Source: Craspedostauros australis (Eukaryota > Bacillariophyta > Bacillariophyceae > Mastogloiales > Achnanthaceae). Taken from it: a stretch of DNA of 64,000 nt. The translations under genes and the position numbers were made by a program. Shown piece after piece: positions 1 to 9,700 of this stretch; within the stretch, counting starts at the first letter, position 1; each line of letters begins with the position of its first letter. The notes beneath the pieces are model-generated. The model saw only the letters and a program-made list of their open reading frames with translations, was not told the origin of the DNA and ran no database searches. Location of the stretch: assembly GCA_026770025.1 (NCBI GenBank), contig JAMXDE010000013.1, forward strand, positions 248,001 through 312,000, written 5' to 3'.

Positions 1-141
1 AAAATGCAAAATAGGACAACGACTTGTCTGCAAGTGCGGCTATGCAGGAGGCAATTGCTCCAAAGTGTGTCTATAGGCGGACTTAATCTCTCGGCTTTCC
101 TATCTGGCACGTTTTGCCAAAAGCCGGGTGTTTGCTCGGCT

Positions 142-2225
142 CTATTCATCCTTGACCGGGATGAATCGCCAGGTGACGGCAAGGAGACTTCCTGTCAGGG
201 CCATCCACACGACAGAGACTGCGCTTGGGATGCGTGCGGTGTACTGTCCAAAATGGAGCTTGGCCAGCAAGAAGCCAAAGGCGGAAGACTTCATGGATGT
301 CTCGATGGCCATTGTTCGGGAGGAGACCTCGCTGAATCCGGTCATGCGTGGCAGCGCGTATCCGACGAGTCCGCCCACGAGATGCAACAGCAGGACCGGG
401 ATCTGTTGTATCCGGGGATAATGTGGAGTATTCGAGTTTGAAACATGATGGTGAGGTATTGTCGTTGTGGACGTCATGAGGATGTGTGTGAGAGTGAGAT
501 TGTATGCAGCGCACAACAAGTCAAGTTGAATCGCATTGGTACTACTACGATACTGACCTGCAATCCCCATCCGGCATTCAGGATTGGCTCCGCGACTTGC
601 GCGACGGCGCTAGCGACCAAAAGGCAGGTGGAGACGACGCCGACGACCGGAGCGAATGGGAGGATCTTCTTGACAAAGTTCGGGAAGAACTTGTTGGTGA
701 GCATGCCGACGGCGATGGGCGCGAGCACGACCTGTGATGGTGCAGAAAGTGTATGAATATGAAGTCTTCAAGTGGTGAGAAATGATTCAAAGTCACAACG
801 AGCAACCGAGAATCACCATAAAGCAATCACACGCCATAAACCATAACGATTACTGACCTGGATGGTGGAAAATGCGATGCCGGCGGCATCGACAGGAACG
901 ACGGCCCCGAGCAAGGCCTTGCAGAGAAGCGGCGTCATGAAGATGGCCCCGATGGTGGTGGCGGTGGTCATGAGGACGGAGAGGGCGACGTTACCGCGCG
1001 CAATGTAGGTGCATAGGTTGGAAGCCTGTCCACCGTTGATGGATCCGACAAGGACCATGCCCGCCAGCATCGCAGAATCGATGTTGAACGCCTTTCCGAG
1101 GCCGAGAGCGAGAAGAGGCATCATGATGTAGCAGAGCGAGAATTGCATGATGATCGGGATCGGTTGGGATGCGACCTCCTTGAAGTCATCAACAGTGAGG
1201 GTGATGCCCATGGAGAGCATGAGGGCGGCGAGGGCGGAGGTGAAGTACTCAGTGGTGAACCACGAGAAGCTGGATGGCGATTTGAGCGCGATGCCCGTGA
1301 AGAGGACGGTCCAGAGGGGGAAGAGAGTGGTGGCGATGTCGGCGATCTTGACGTAGGCATCGAAGAGCTTCTTGGCGAGAGTGGGTGAGCCGCTCTCTTC
1401 TGGGGATGCGGTCTGATGAGTCGGTATGGGTATAAAGCATGAGCGTGTGGAAGTTGGTGTGGACGGTGGTGACGGTAATGCGCATGGAACGTAATGTCGG
1501 GTGTTGGAAAGATCGTCAAGTGGAAAATAGGTGTTGAATCGGAATGAACGAATGAGGAATGTATGATGATGAAAAATGAGCCGTTGGTTGCGTCGACGGT
1601 GGCAGGAGTGGATGGCATTGCGGATGAATGTTGTTGTATTGTGTTGTGTTGTATTGTAGTTGCAGAGGAGTATGTATTGGTATGGTGATGTGATATCATC
1701 GGTGGCATTGCGTTTGGATCGACATGAATGACGCACGCAGGTGCGGATGACTTTGTGAGTAGTTTGTCCCAGTGGCATGATGAACAACAGTAACACCACC
1801 AGCAACAGCAGTAGCAACACCACCAGCAACAGCAGTAGCACCAGCAGTAGCAACAACAGCGACAATGCCAATGACAACACCAATCACATGGACCAAATTG
1901 CAGATGATCTCCTCTGGATGATGCGTTCGGCCATGGCAGAGAATCCGAGTTAGCCTTCAAACCAGAGTAGATTGGACAGGATGGAGCAGAATGTGATACA
2001 CCACGAGCAATAAGAAACACGTACCGCATCTGACAGAGAAGAAGAGGATGCAGCCTGCAGGGCAGTTGCAAAGCTGACTGGTTGCGATGCTGCTGCCACA
2101 TGCTGGTGCTTGGCCACAGCCCGGATGGCTGGTGCAGTGGCAGTCCTGGATGGCGCAAAGGCCAATGCCGATGGTGCAGCGGTCAGGACGACCAACGCCG
2201 CGGCTGCGGATGTGAGGAACTTCAT
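142..2225 (-). CDS. Plastid-targeted bile acid:sodium symporter (BASS/SBF) family carrier, 4 exons
   Basis: Predicted sodium-coupled organic-anion carrier of the plastid envelope; in plants this family moves pyruvate and related acids, but the substrate here cannot be read. Exons on the minus strand are 2225-2025, 1412-858, 731-558 and 402-142, giving about 396 residues. All three introns are GT-AG and phase 0, with donors GTACGT, GTCAGT and GTCAGT. Residues 1-22 are a hydrophobic signal ending in ALA followed by FAPS, the plastid bipartite motif, then a Ser/Ala-rich transit region to about residue 65. The rest is a chain of membrane segments with SBF features: SMGITLTVDDF, then GSINGGQASNLCTYIARGN, where the GGQASN stretch is the conserved substrate/Na+ region. 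The start is preceded by an A/C-rich leader. Family call is strong; location is inferred from the presequence. Confidence 0.88.
1786..1860. repeat. 24-bp tandem repeat inside intron 1 of the carrier gene
   Basis: Two identical 24-bp units (1792-1815 and 1816-1839), built of CAG/CAC/TAG-like triplets, are followed by a 12-bp partial unit and more CAACAG. The array lies in the 612-nt first intron. The minus-strand frame across it is open but reads as low-complexity Ala/Val/Gly, so it does not look coding. Confidence 0.8.
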
Positions 2226-2242
2226 TGTTGATTTGGTTTGCG

Positions 2243-2290
2243 TTGATTGAATTGTGTTGATTGAATTGTGTTGATTGAATTGTGTTGATT
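2243..2290. repeat. 14-bp tandem repeat in the 5' leader of the carrier gene
   Basis: Three perfect copies of TTGATTGAATTGTG (2243-2284) and part of a fourth lie 18-65 bases upstream of the start codon. Read on the gene's strand this is CACAATTCAATCAA, a G-poor A/C-rich leader. Confidence 0.85.
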
Positions 2291-3121
2291 TTCGCCAGCT
2301 GGTTTGCTCGGCGATGGCGTATCTTTTGGTTCTGCTCCAAATGGCTTTGGCTTTTGGTAGCTACGTGTGTGCTGTGCAATGCTATTGATATCCCGCTGGT
2401 ATTGTGAGATGGATGGTGTTGTAGCGGCAGTATAGCTTTGATTGGGGTTTGCTTGGGTCGATTGGAGCTCTTCGCAGCTTCTGTTGGCCGATTGCAACTC
2501 GTTGTTTTGTTGATCTTGTTGGTGATCAACGATGACTGACAAGAGGTGGCTTGGTGTGGTGTGGCCGAGCAGGGTCCAGCTCGTCTGGAACTTCTGCTTC
2601 TCTCTCTGGATTCGATCCACGCAGAAACGATGATCGGCATCCTCGCTGTGTCGTCAAGTTGTTGTTGCGGATTGGTGATGATGGGTGATGGCAACGCGGC
2701 CACGCGCTTTTTTGGCGGTTGGTGTCAACGGACAGACGCACGACGAACTCGCGAATCGGGAATGGACTGTTTGTGCGCGAAGATTCGCGCAAGGCGATTT
2801 CGACGAATTTCTGCAGTCGATGTGGTCGGAACCGAAAGGTGCAGTCGGACAGTTCGAACAAAGGAACAACAAAATGGGAAGATTTCGACCAAAAACACAA
2901 GAGCGAAAGCCGAGAACTCCATGAATAGCAACACTGCAGTCACAAACTTCCGAGAGCAGAGGGACGGAGCAGTTGCTGGGGCTACTTACTATACCACCCA
3001 AGGGTTGTACTCGTACGGTGCTCGTGAAGTAGTGACACTGTTGCTTTGCATCCATCGTCTCATCGTCTCATCGACTCATCCTCTTGATTCTAGAACACTG
3101 CTGCAATCAGGATCCGCAACG
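2291..3121. other. Divergent intergenic region between the carrier and a secreted-protein gene
   Basis: About 830 bases between two divergently transcribed starts. The plus frame of the downstream gene is open back to 2546, but that extension has no domain, is rich in Cys/Arg/Thr, and would put some 190 residues before an obvious signal peptide, so it is treated as non-coding promoter and leader. No other gene was recognised. Confidence 0.55.
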
Positions 3122-4228
3122 ATGAGATCCTCGCGTACACCATCGCACCCACCATCACGGTGGCAGATGTCCAAGGGTCGTCCATTCCAGATTCTCACGA
3201 TTGCCATCATCCTTCTCATCAGCGATCATGCTGTGGCTTCGGTGAGAAGAGTCCAGCCATCACTTCAACGATCACTTCAACGATCAGTTCAAACAGCTCC
3301 ATCATCGATCGTGCTGTCAATGGATTCGACGCGGCAGCAGCAGCAACCACAGCAACAGCAGCGACAAACGCAGCGACGGCTGCAGGAGCCAGATGCAAAC
3401 GAACCACCGAAATGGCAGGAGATCCGTCCCGGCCAGATCGACATCGCGGACGGCGACCTGGGTCCCTCCGGTGGCCACGTGGATCTGCAGGACCTCAAAC
3501 TCAAGGTCATCGACCTGCAGAATGGCATGGAGGGGGGTCAGAAGTCGGCCGGCGAGAGCATCCTCGACGTCCTCATCTTTGCGTTGCCGCAAACCTGCAC
3601 GTCTCTCGAACAATGCAACTATCCGGAACGGGCCGGAATCGGATACATCGCGGCGGTCAACGAGCAGCAGGCCATCAAAGGCGCGGACAGCATCGCACCC
3701 AACACCATCTTCTGGTGCCAGCAAGGCCGAATCGTCGTCGATTCCGAAAAGTTCACGGGTCTGCACCAGCAGATCATGGTGCCGGCCTATCCGACGGAAT
3801 GGAATCAAGATCATGTGCAGATTGCGCACGACCTCGCGGGCAATCGCGGCGTCGTCTTTCTGGCCAACTGCAACCAGCAGACGGGTCGCACGATTCTCGT
3901 GGCCGGGGAAGTGGCGTTCCGCAAGGCGCCGCCGCCGCCGCCGCCGCAAGACAAGAACACCTTCGGTTACGATGACTCGTCGGCCAATTACAACGACGGC
4001 CAGTACAACGACGGCCAGTACAACACCAACGGCAACAATCAATACAACGGCGGCAGAAGGAAAAGTGGTGGCGGAATCGGCGGCTTTCTGCTTGGTCTTG
4101 TCTTCGTCTATGGATGCTACAAGCTGTACAATTATTGGGTGGATCTGGCGCAAGGTGCCGTGGCCGGAGATGGCATGGCATCCTTCGGGCGTTCTGGTGG
4201 GCGTGCCTTTGAGCTGCAGCGACTGTGA
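3122..4228 (+). CDS. Secreted or type I single-pass membrane protein of unknown function
   Basis: Single exon of 368 residues. The hydrophobic run FQILTIAIILLISDHAVAS (about residues 22-40) is a signal peptide; an alternative Met at 3167 would place it nearer the N terminus. Then come a Gln-rich linker (about 70-85), a folded-looking domain of about 180 residues with cysteines that could form disulfides (QTCTSLEQCNYPE, FWCQQG, ANCNQQ), a six-Pro run, a Tyr/Asn/Gly segment repeating YNDGQ, and one membrane segment near residues 330-350 followed by a short tail. The topology suggests an extracellular or lumenal domain held by a C-terminal anchor. I do not recognise the family. It converges on the next gene. 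Confidence 0.75.
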   Translation: MRSSRTPSHPPSRWQMSKGRPFQILTIAIILLISDHAVASVRRVQPSLQRSLQRSVQTAPSSIVLSMDSTRQQQQPQQQQRQTQRRLQEPDANEPPKWQEIRPGQIDIADGDLGPSGGHVDLQDLKLKVIDLQNGMEGGQKSAGESILDVLIFALPQTCTSLEQCNYPERAGIGYIAAVNEQQAIKGADSIAPNTIFWCQQGRIVVDSEKFTGLHQQIMVPAYPTEWNQDHVQIAHDLAGNRGVVFLANCNQQTGRTILVAGEVAFRKAPPPPPPQDKNTFGYDDSSANYNDGQYNDGQYNTNGNNQYNGGRRKSGGGIGGFLLGLVFVYGCYKLYNYWVDLAQGAVAGDGMASFGRSGGRAFELQRL

Positions 4229-4298
4229 TACCATACTATTCTATGTACTAATACCCGTACATGTTACTCTACACATGTACTCGACTTTACTCTGCTAT

Positions 4299-4319
4299 TA
4301 TGTTGTATTATACAACATA
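4299..4319. terminator. Perfect inverted repeat between two convergent genes
   Basis: Ten-base arms, TATGTTGTAT and ATACAACATA, surround a single T. The palindrome lies in the 282-base spacer between convergent genes ending at 4228 (+) and 4511 (-). The rest of the spacer is rich in TACTNTAC-type words. A role in 3' end formation is inferred from position only; a one-base loop suggests a DNA cruciform or paired overlapping transcripts rather than a classic RNA hairpin. Confidence 0.4.
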
Positions 4320-4510
4320 GTATTCTGCTATGGAATCCGAGTAAAAGAGAACAATACTTGAAGGTGGCACCAGTGCACGGTGTGTACCGTATCATACTGT
4401 ACTCCTCTACGGGGCACTCGACACAGTCCACCACATCTTACTATTAGTAGTATCGCGCCACACCATGCCATTTCGTACTATTCGTGCGCGTACGACCTCC
4501 GCGTTCTGCT

Positions 4511-7500
4511 TCACTGAAACGTTTCTAATTTAAGCGCGATGCACTCGGCGCGATCTTTGCAACTCTCCGGAAACTGCTGCGAGGCGGCTTTCAACACCTC
4601 GATCAGTCCGGCCTTGTGCTTCATCATAGTGCGGATGTTGATCGGGTTGTACGTGCAGCTCTTCAGCAGGAAGCAGCCGTTCTTTTGCAACGCCATGTCA
4701 TCCGGGTTGTGTTTCATGGCGAGCATGACCAGCTGGATCACAGATTCGTGCAGGGCGGAGATCGTGCGCTGCACCACGTCGACGGCGATGTTGTTCATGG
4801 CCGGGAGTCCGGCTGACAGCACGGAAGCATCGTCAAAGTTCATCCAGAGCAGATGCGTCAACATACGCTCGGAGTTGATCGCCTGCAGCGCCTCCTTGTT
4901 CGTCTGTTCAGCCGCCAGATTCTTCATGGCGAACAAACCCTCCCTGATCAGTGACGCTGCCTGGTTGTGTACGATCATGGCATTCAGAACGTTCTGCCCC
5001 AGACCCATCTTGCCCAGGGTCGCCCGATGTTGGCTTGGCGTCGTCAGCAGACGGACCAGCGTGCAGCAGTGCTGCTGAACCTCCAGCGATCCAATGTGAG
5101 TGACCATCGCCCGTTGTATCGACGACACGCCGGAAGTGTCCTCCACGAGGTACCGCAAGTAGAACCCATCGTCACACAGATCGCGCGTGCAGCAGGCAGC
5201 CCAAACGGCGAGCAGCAACGACTGAATGTCCTCATTCTCGGCGTGACTCTCAAAGCACGCCTTCACCGCCGAGCCCAGCGATTCCCTCATCGGTTCGAAT
5301 GTGTCTGGCAACAGGAACGGGATCATCGACGACAGGCACCTGCAAGCATGCCCAACGAACGTGGCGTCCGTGCCATGGTTCTCCAACGATCCGCAGATCA
5401 CGTTGAAACCGCCACCGTCGCCGATCGTCGTCTTCACGTGGTCGTCTTCCAAAGTCAGAATGGATTCGAAGATCGAGCAGATGTAAATCTGCGCCATGAG
5501 GATGTCGCATCGCTGCGTCATCGATAGGATGAGGAAGCTGATGGCCTCCGATTCCGCCATGATGTGCCGGCTGGACGTGAAGACCAGCTTTAGGACGGCG
5601 GACAGAGCACCGGCGGCCGAGATGGCGATGTTGTCGTACTGCGAGAGCTGCAACTTCATGAGCAGCGACACGCCGTCGGCCGTGCCGATCACCTCCAAAC
5701 AATCCTTGTCGTGCTGCAAACTCATGAGACAATCACAGCACAGCACGAGCATGTCTTGATGAGATTCGAAGGTCTTCATGGATTCCAACACCGATTGCAG
5801 GATGCGGACGGACCAACGCCGCAGATCATCAGGGTTGCACGTCACGACGAGGGACCAGAACAGCTGCACCGCTGCCATGTCCACCTTGACGTTCTGGTGA
5901 CGGTGGCATTGTAGCACGTCGAGCACCTGCTTCAGGAATGGTTCCACGGCACGCCGCAGCGTCGGATCGTCATCGGTTTCCACCTTCGTGAGGATGTTGG
6001 CAACGGCCGTGCATGCGGATATCTGGATGCTGGTGTTGGATCGGTGCTGCTTCATCGCGGTTCCCAAGATGGACAGCAACCGTTGCGTCAAAAAGATGTC
6101 GGACACGATGGAACCTTCAATGATGATGGATTGCTCCCAACGGCTGAATGGAAGCTGGTAGCACAGCATGGAGATGATGTGCGTACCTTCATCTTGGATT
6201 GAGGCGGCTTTCTTTTGATCTTCCATGCAATGGAACAGCCCTTCGATGGCCGGCCCCAGGATGGGATCGGCGATGGGCAAGCCATTCTGTACATATTGCC
6301 TCAGGCAGTTCAACATCACGTCGTCCATGAAGTGGTCGATCAAACGTTCCGCCAGTGGCAGCGACGACATCGGAATCAGGATCTCCTTGCCATGATCCTT
6401 GCAATTCCTCAGCGTGTGCTGAATGATGGTCTTGAATCGGTCCTTGGTCTCCAACTTGAGATGTTTCATCAGCATCAGACCCAACTCGTTGCGTTCCAAC
6501 TCCACCGCGCCGGCATGGCAGCGCGACAGAACCGAGACGGCGCACAGGGTTGCCTCCTTGGCCTCCAGTCGGGAGCCCTGCGAAGGGATGGCCACGAAGA
6601 GATCGAAAGACGATTTGATCTGACCCAGCACCCCCAGCTCCACAAGCGCGTTCATCGTTTCTTGATCCTTGTTGCCTTGGCAGGCGTAGGCCACGGACAG
6701 GCATGCAAGCTCCTGTAGATCGGCGAGTCTTGGATGGCGTTGCCATATCTTCATGATGCATTCCAACGATACTGTTTTGCACCCCGGCCCTCTCCAGGCA
6801 CGATCTCGCCGCGTTTTGGAGGAGATCATGTTGCAGATAGCATGGACGCCTGCCAATCCCAGTCGTTCATGTGGAGAGAAGGTACTCACGCTGCGGTGCG
6901 GATGCGCCGCCGTTGTCGCCGCTTCATTGGTGGATTGATGTTTGGCCAAGATTTGTGGGCTGGGATTGAGGGAGTGCGTCAGGATGCATTGCGTGATGCC
7001 TTCGATGTAGGGCCGTGCCAGATCCAGCGGAAATTGGATGAGGACGGACAGATTCGCCATCAACCCGACGCAGGCTTCCATCACGACAAATGATGGAAAC
7101 GCGGCTGAGGTTTGGCTTTCGAGCACTGCAAGGAGGAATCGCAACCAGCCCATCGTGGACCACTTGGAGTCCATGTTCCCAATATCCTGCTCCGTCAAGG
7201 GGACGCTGAGCCTCCACAGAAGCCCCATGACGGACTCGAACGTGCTTTGGTTGAAATCGCCATCCTCCCCGTCATTACGTTGCGCTTCATGCAGAGCGGC
7301 GTACTCCATCGCGATATCCTGCAGAACGGTCACCGTTTGGCCTTTCGTGGCCCCGATGCAGGTATCCTTCATGGCATTGCGAACATCCTGCCCCAACGTG
7401 GTGTTCAGATCGGATTTGCGTCGTTGGCAGGACCAGTGGAAGAGCGCACGCACGGCGTAGGGCTTCGGAGCGGCGTGCGAGCCGCGGACGACGATGCCCA

Positions 7501-9700
7501 CCATCGTCTGTATGAGTTTGTTCACGTTGCCTTTGGAGGTTGCTGAGATACCAGTTTCTTCGCTTGTCGACATGATCTCCATCCACGCGCAGGTCAAGGT
7601 GAGGACTTTGGAATGCTTGGCACGCAACGTCTTCGCAGATAGGCCCCCGCTGGTTTGCAAGGGTGCAAAGCCATCTGAGTTTGGACCATAGTGCTCCAAC
7701 AAAGTCAAAGCGCACTGCACTGCCGCACCCTTCTTCAGCATGGCCTGCTTGTAGAAAGTGCTGTCCGCGAGCATGGTGACGCAGACGAAGGTCGTCAAAC
7801 CCGCGATTACAACGTTCGGGTCCTGAACGTAGAACTCTTTGATGTGCTTGAAGAGTGTTTTGATCCAGTTGTCGCCCACGAGGATGACCGATCTCGGCGC
7901 GGACAATTGATGCTCCATGAATTTCTTGTTGAAGAGGGAGATGGCGATGGCGCACACAGCTGGAAGGACAGCCCTGCGTTCCAGACAGGCAAAGAATTCA
8001 ATGTAATCGCGGTCGTCAATGAGCAGCTTAAGTTCCACCATGGCAGGATCGTCAATGTGCTTTTGCATGCGTTGCAAATCATCGCGGTCGTCATCATCGT
8101 CGTCGAAGCTGGAACTGATGTGACCGTCGGCAATTCTGAGATGCCCTTTGCTGGGCGGATGCGACGCAGATATCCGCAGCAAAGGTTCGCGATTCTCCTT
8201 CATGACAACGCCCCTAGCGCCAGAGTCTTCGATTGCCCCATTCCGACTTCTATCGTGTCTCGTTGACGACGAGGTGTCGTTGGAGGAGTTTGTACTTGTT
8301 GGTTTGCTCGATGCAACGTGTTGCTGTTGTTGTTGTTGCTGCTGTGTCTGTGTCGATGGTCGCACATGCGTGTGGCTGAGGAATTGATGTGCCGATTGTG
8401 TGTGCGGTTGTGATGATGCTGACGATGGAGCAGGTGTCGATGGTTGATTCTGGATTGGGATGGCGCGCTTGGCGGATGTTGTGGGGCTGGACAGCGAATT
8501 GAGATTTGGTTGATTGGGGCTTCGACTCCTTGACCGGGCGGGGTCGCCGTTTGCGGTTGCGGTTGCCATTGAGGATGGTTCAAGCGTTGGCGGTTGCCCC
8601 GTTTTTATTTGCTTCATCATGGATGCGATATTGTCGACCGTGAGACCGTTCGTCGGCTTGCACTGGTTATACTGCGACAGGGATGGAGCTGATCTGGCCG
8701 AATGCGAGTACGCCGAGGCTTCTTTTGTGTTTGGAAGGGTCTGTGCGGACGGAAGATCGTTGGCAACGGGCAGGGCAGGTTCGGAATGCAGGAATGCCCG
8801 TGTGTGGGCCGCTGTTCGCGGTGTTAGTCGCAGGTCATCGATGCTGGTACCGGGCATTCCGCTGGAGCGGTTGCTGGGCGATGGACTTGTGATGGACGGG
8901 TACAGACTCTCGCTTGGCAGATTGGGGAAGGTGCGCTGGAGGTTGATGACCGCTTGTATGTCGGCAGCGCCGGTTCTCGTTCGGACCTTGGAACCTCGGG
9001 GCGTCATCTGCGGGTTGAATTCGTCGAGATCGCTTGAGAAGGATGCGTTGTGATCCGAGGTGCTGGAATGGTTGGACAAGGAATTGAGGTTGTTGCTGCC
9101 CCGCCGTTTGGCATTGCTGTTGGAATTGCTGTTGGCATTGTTGTTGGCATTGCTGTTGGCATTGCTGTTGTCATTGTTGTTGGCGTTGTTGTTGGCATTG
9201 CTGTTGACATTGTTTCTACTACTGTTGCTTCTGTTGGCCCGCGTTGCCCGAGGCGACGTGACCGTGCTACGCCCAGTGGATGAGCCGCTGGATCGCTTGG
9301 ACCGATGGTTGGAGGCAGATCGCTCCCCCAGAAGCACCTGGACGTGCTCCAGGGATGAAAAACACGTGGGCTGTATGCAGAATCCTTTGTACACGACGAG
9401 ATCACCCTGCGGGCTATAGTCTACGTCCTTCGGCACCCACCGCACGGACATGATCTTGCTGTGGCGCGTGTGCGTTTTTGTTTGCGCGCAGAACGGACAC
9501 AGGCCATGCTTTTTTGAGTATTCGATGAGACCATCTCCCGAGAGGACATGGCCGCTGACCACGGCGGACGTATTCTGGAACGTCGCTGCGTGTTCGTAGG
9601 GCGTCATCGAGGCGGATGCGGATGACGGCGTTGACAACGACGATGACGACGTGGACGCTGGTGGTGCAAGTGAAGACGCTCCGATGGAAGATGATGACAT
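4511..9700 (-). CDS. Large armadillo/HEAT-like repeat protein with N-terminal Cys/His module
   Basis: Intronless, 1729 residues. Three parts are visible. Residues about 33-130 form a compact module with paired cysteines, CPFCAQTKTHTRH and, about 40 residues on, GFCIQPTCF; it looks like a metal-binding knuckle of a type often seen at the N terminus of diatom repeat proteins. Residues about 130-540 are disordered: an Asn-rich block, then Ser, Pro and Gln tracts. Residues about 540-1729 are almost entirely helical and Leu/Ala-rich, with armadillo-like units such as NIAISAAGALSAVLKLVF and ALQKNGCFLLKSC near the end. Such solenoids usually act as protein-binding scaffolds. No catalytic motif is seen. 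The ATG at 9700 is the first in the open frame; upstream DNA looks intergenic. Confidence 0.85.
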   Translation of the reverse strand: MSSSSIGASSLAPPASTSSSSLSTPSSASASMTPYEHAATFQNTSAVVSGHVLSGDGLIEYSKKHGLCPFCAQTKTHTRHSKIMSVRWVPKDVDYSPQGDLVVYKGFCIQPTCFSSLEHVQVLLGERSASNHRSKRSSGSSTGRSTVTSPRATRANRSNSSRNNVNSNANNNANNNDNSNANSNANNNANSNSNSNAKRRGSNNLNSLSNHSSTSDHNASFSSDLDEFNPQMTPRGSKVRTRTGAADIQAVINLQRTFPNLPSESLYPSITSPSPSNRSSGMPGTSIDDLRLTPRTAAHTRAFLHSEPALPVANDLPSAQTLPNTKEASAYSHSARSAPSLSQYNQCKPTNGLTVDNIASMMKQIKTGQPPTLEPSSMATATANGDPARSRSRSPNQPNLNSLSSPTTSAKRAIPIQNQPSTPAPSSASSQPHTQSAHQFLSHTHVRPSTQTQQQQQQQQHVASSKPTSTNSSNDTSSSTRHDRSRNGAIEDSGARGVVMKENREPLLRISASHPPSKGHLRIADGHISSSFDDDDDDRDDLQRMQKHIDDPAMVELKLLIDDRDYIEFFACLERRAVLPAVCAIAISLFNKKFMEHQLSAPRSVILVGDNWIKTLFKHIKEFYVQDPNVVIAGLTTFVCVTMLADSTFYKQAMLKKGAAVQCALTLLEHYGPNSDGFAPLQTSGGLSAKTLRAKHSKVLTLTCAWMEIMSTSEETGISATSKGNVNKLIQTMVGIVVRGSHAAPKPYAVRALFHWSCQRRKSDLNTTLGQDVRNAMKDTCIGATKGQTVTVLQDIAMEYAALHEAQRNDGEDGDFNQSTFESVMGLLWRLSVPLTEQDIGNMDSKWSTMGWLRFLLAVLESQTSAAFPSFVVMEACVGLMANLSVLIQFPLDLARPYIEGITQCILTHSLNPSPQILAKHQSTNEAATTAAHPHRSVSTFSPHERLGLAGVHAICNMISSKTRRDRAWRGPGCKTVSLECIMKIWQRHPRLADLQELACLSVAYACQGNKDQETMNALVELGVLGQIKSSFDLFVAIPSQGSRLEAKEATLCAVSVLSRCHAGAVELERNELGLMLMKHLKLETKDRFKTIIQHTLRNCKDHGKEILIPMSSLPLAERLIDHFMDDVMLNCLRQYVQNGLPIADPILGPAIEGLFHCMEDQKKAASIQDEGTHIISMLCYQLPFSRWEQSIIIEGSIVSDIFLTQRLLSILGTAMKQHRSNTSIQISACTAVANILTKVETDDDPTLRRAVEPFLKQVLDVLQCHRHQNVKVDMAAVQLFWSLVVTCNPDDLRRWSVRILQSVLESMKTFESHQDMLVLCCDCLMSLQHDKDCLEVIGTADGVSLLMKLQLSQYDNIAISAAGALSAVLKLVFTSSRHIMAESEAISFLILSMTQRCDILMAQIYICSIFESILTLEDDHVKTTIGDGGGFNVICGSLENHGTDATFVGHACRCLSSMIPFLLPDTFEPMRESLGSAVKACFESHAENEDIQSLLLAVWAACCTRDLCDDGFYLRYLVEDTSGVSSIQRAMVTHIGSLEVQQHCCTLVRLLTTPSQHRATLGKMGLGQNVLNAMIVHNQAASLIREGLFAMKNLAAEQTNKEALQAINSERMLTHLLWMNFDDASVLSAGLPAMNNIAVDVVQRTISALHESVIQLVMLAMKHNPDDMALQKNGCFLLKSCTYNPINIRTMMKHKAGLIEVLKAASQQFPESCKDRAECIALKLETFQ
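9106..9216. repeat. Imperfect coding repeat producing an Asn-rich tract
   Basis: A run of near-identical 12-18 bp units (GTTGTTGGCATTGCT and variants) inside the armadillo-like gene. On the coding strand it gives alternating Asn-Ala, Asn-Asn and Asn-Ser. Such arrays are prone to length change; the frame is kept. Confidence 0.75.

Noticed and set aside
1413-1883. Read-through of the carrier exon 2 frame into a Leu/Val-rich segment
   Set aside because: It is intron with a CAG-triplet repeat translated in frame; the phase-0 acceptor at 1413 joins exon 1 cleanly.
2546-3121. N-terminal extension of the secreted single-pass protein
   Set aside because: The open frame has no domain and would bury the signal peptide some 210 residues inside the protein.
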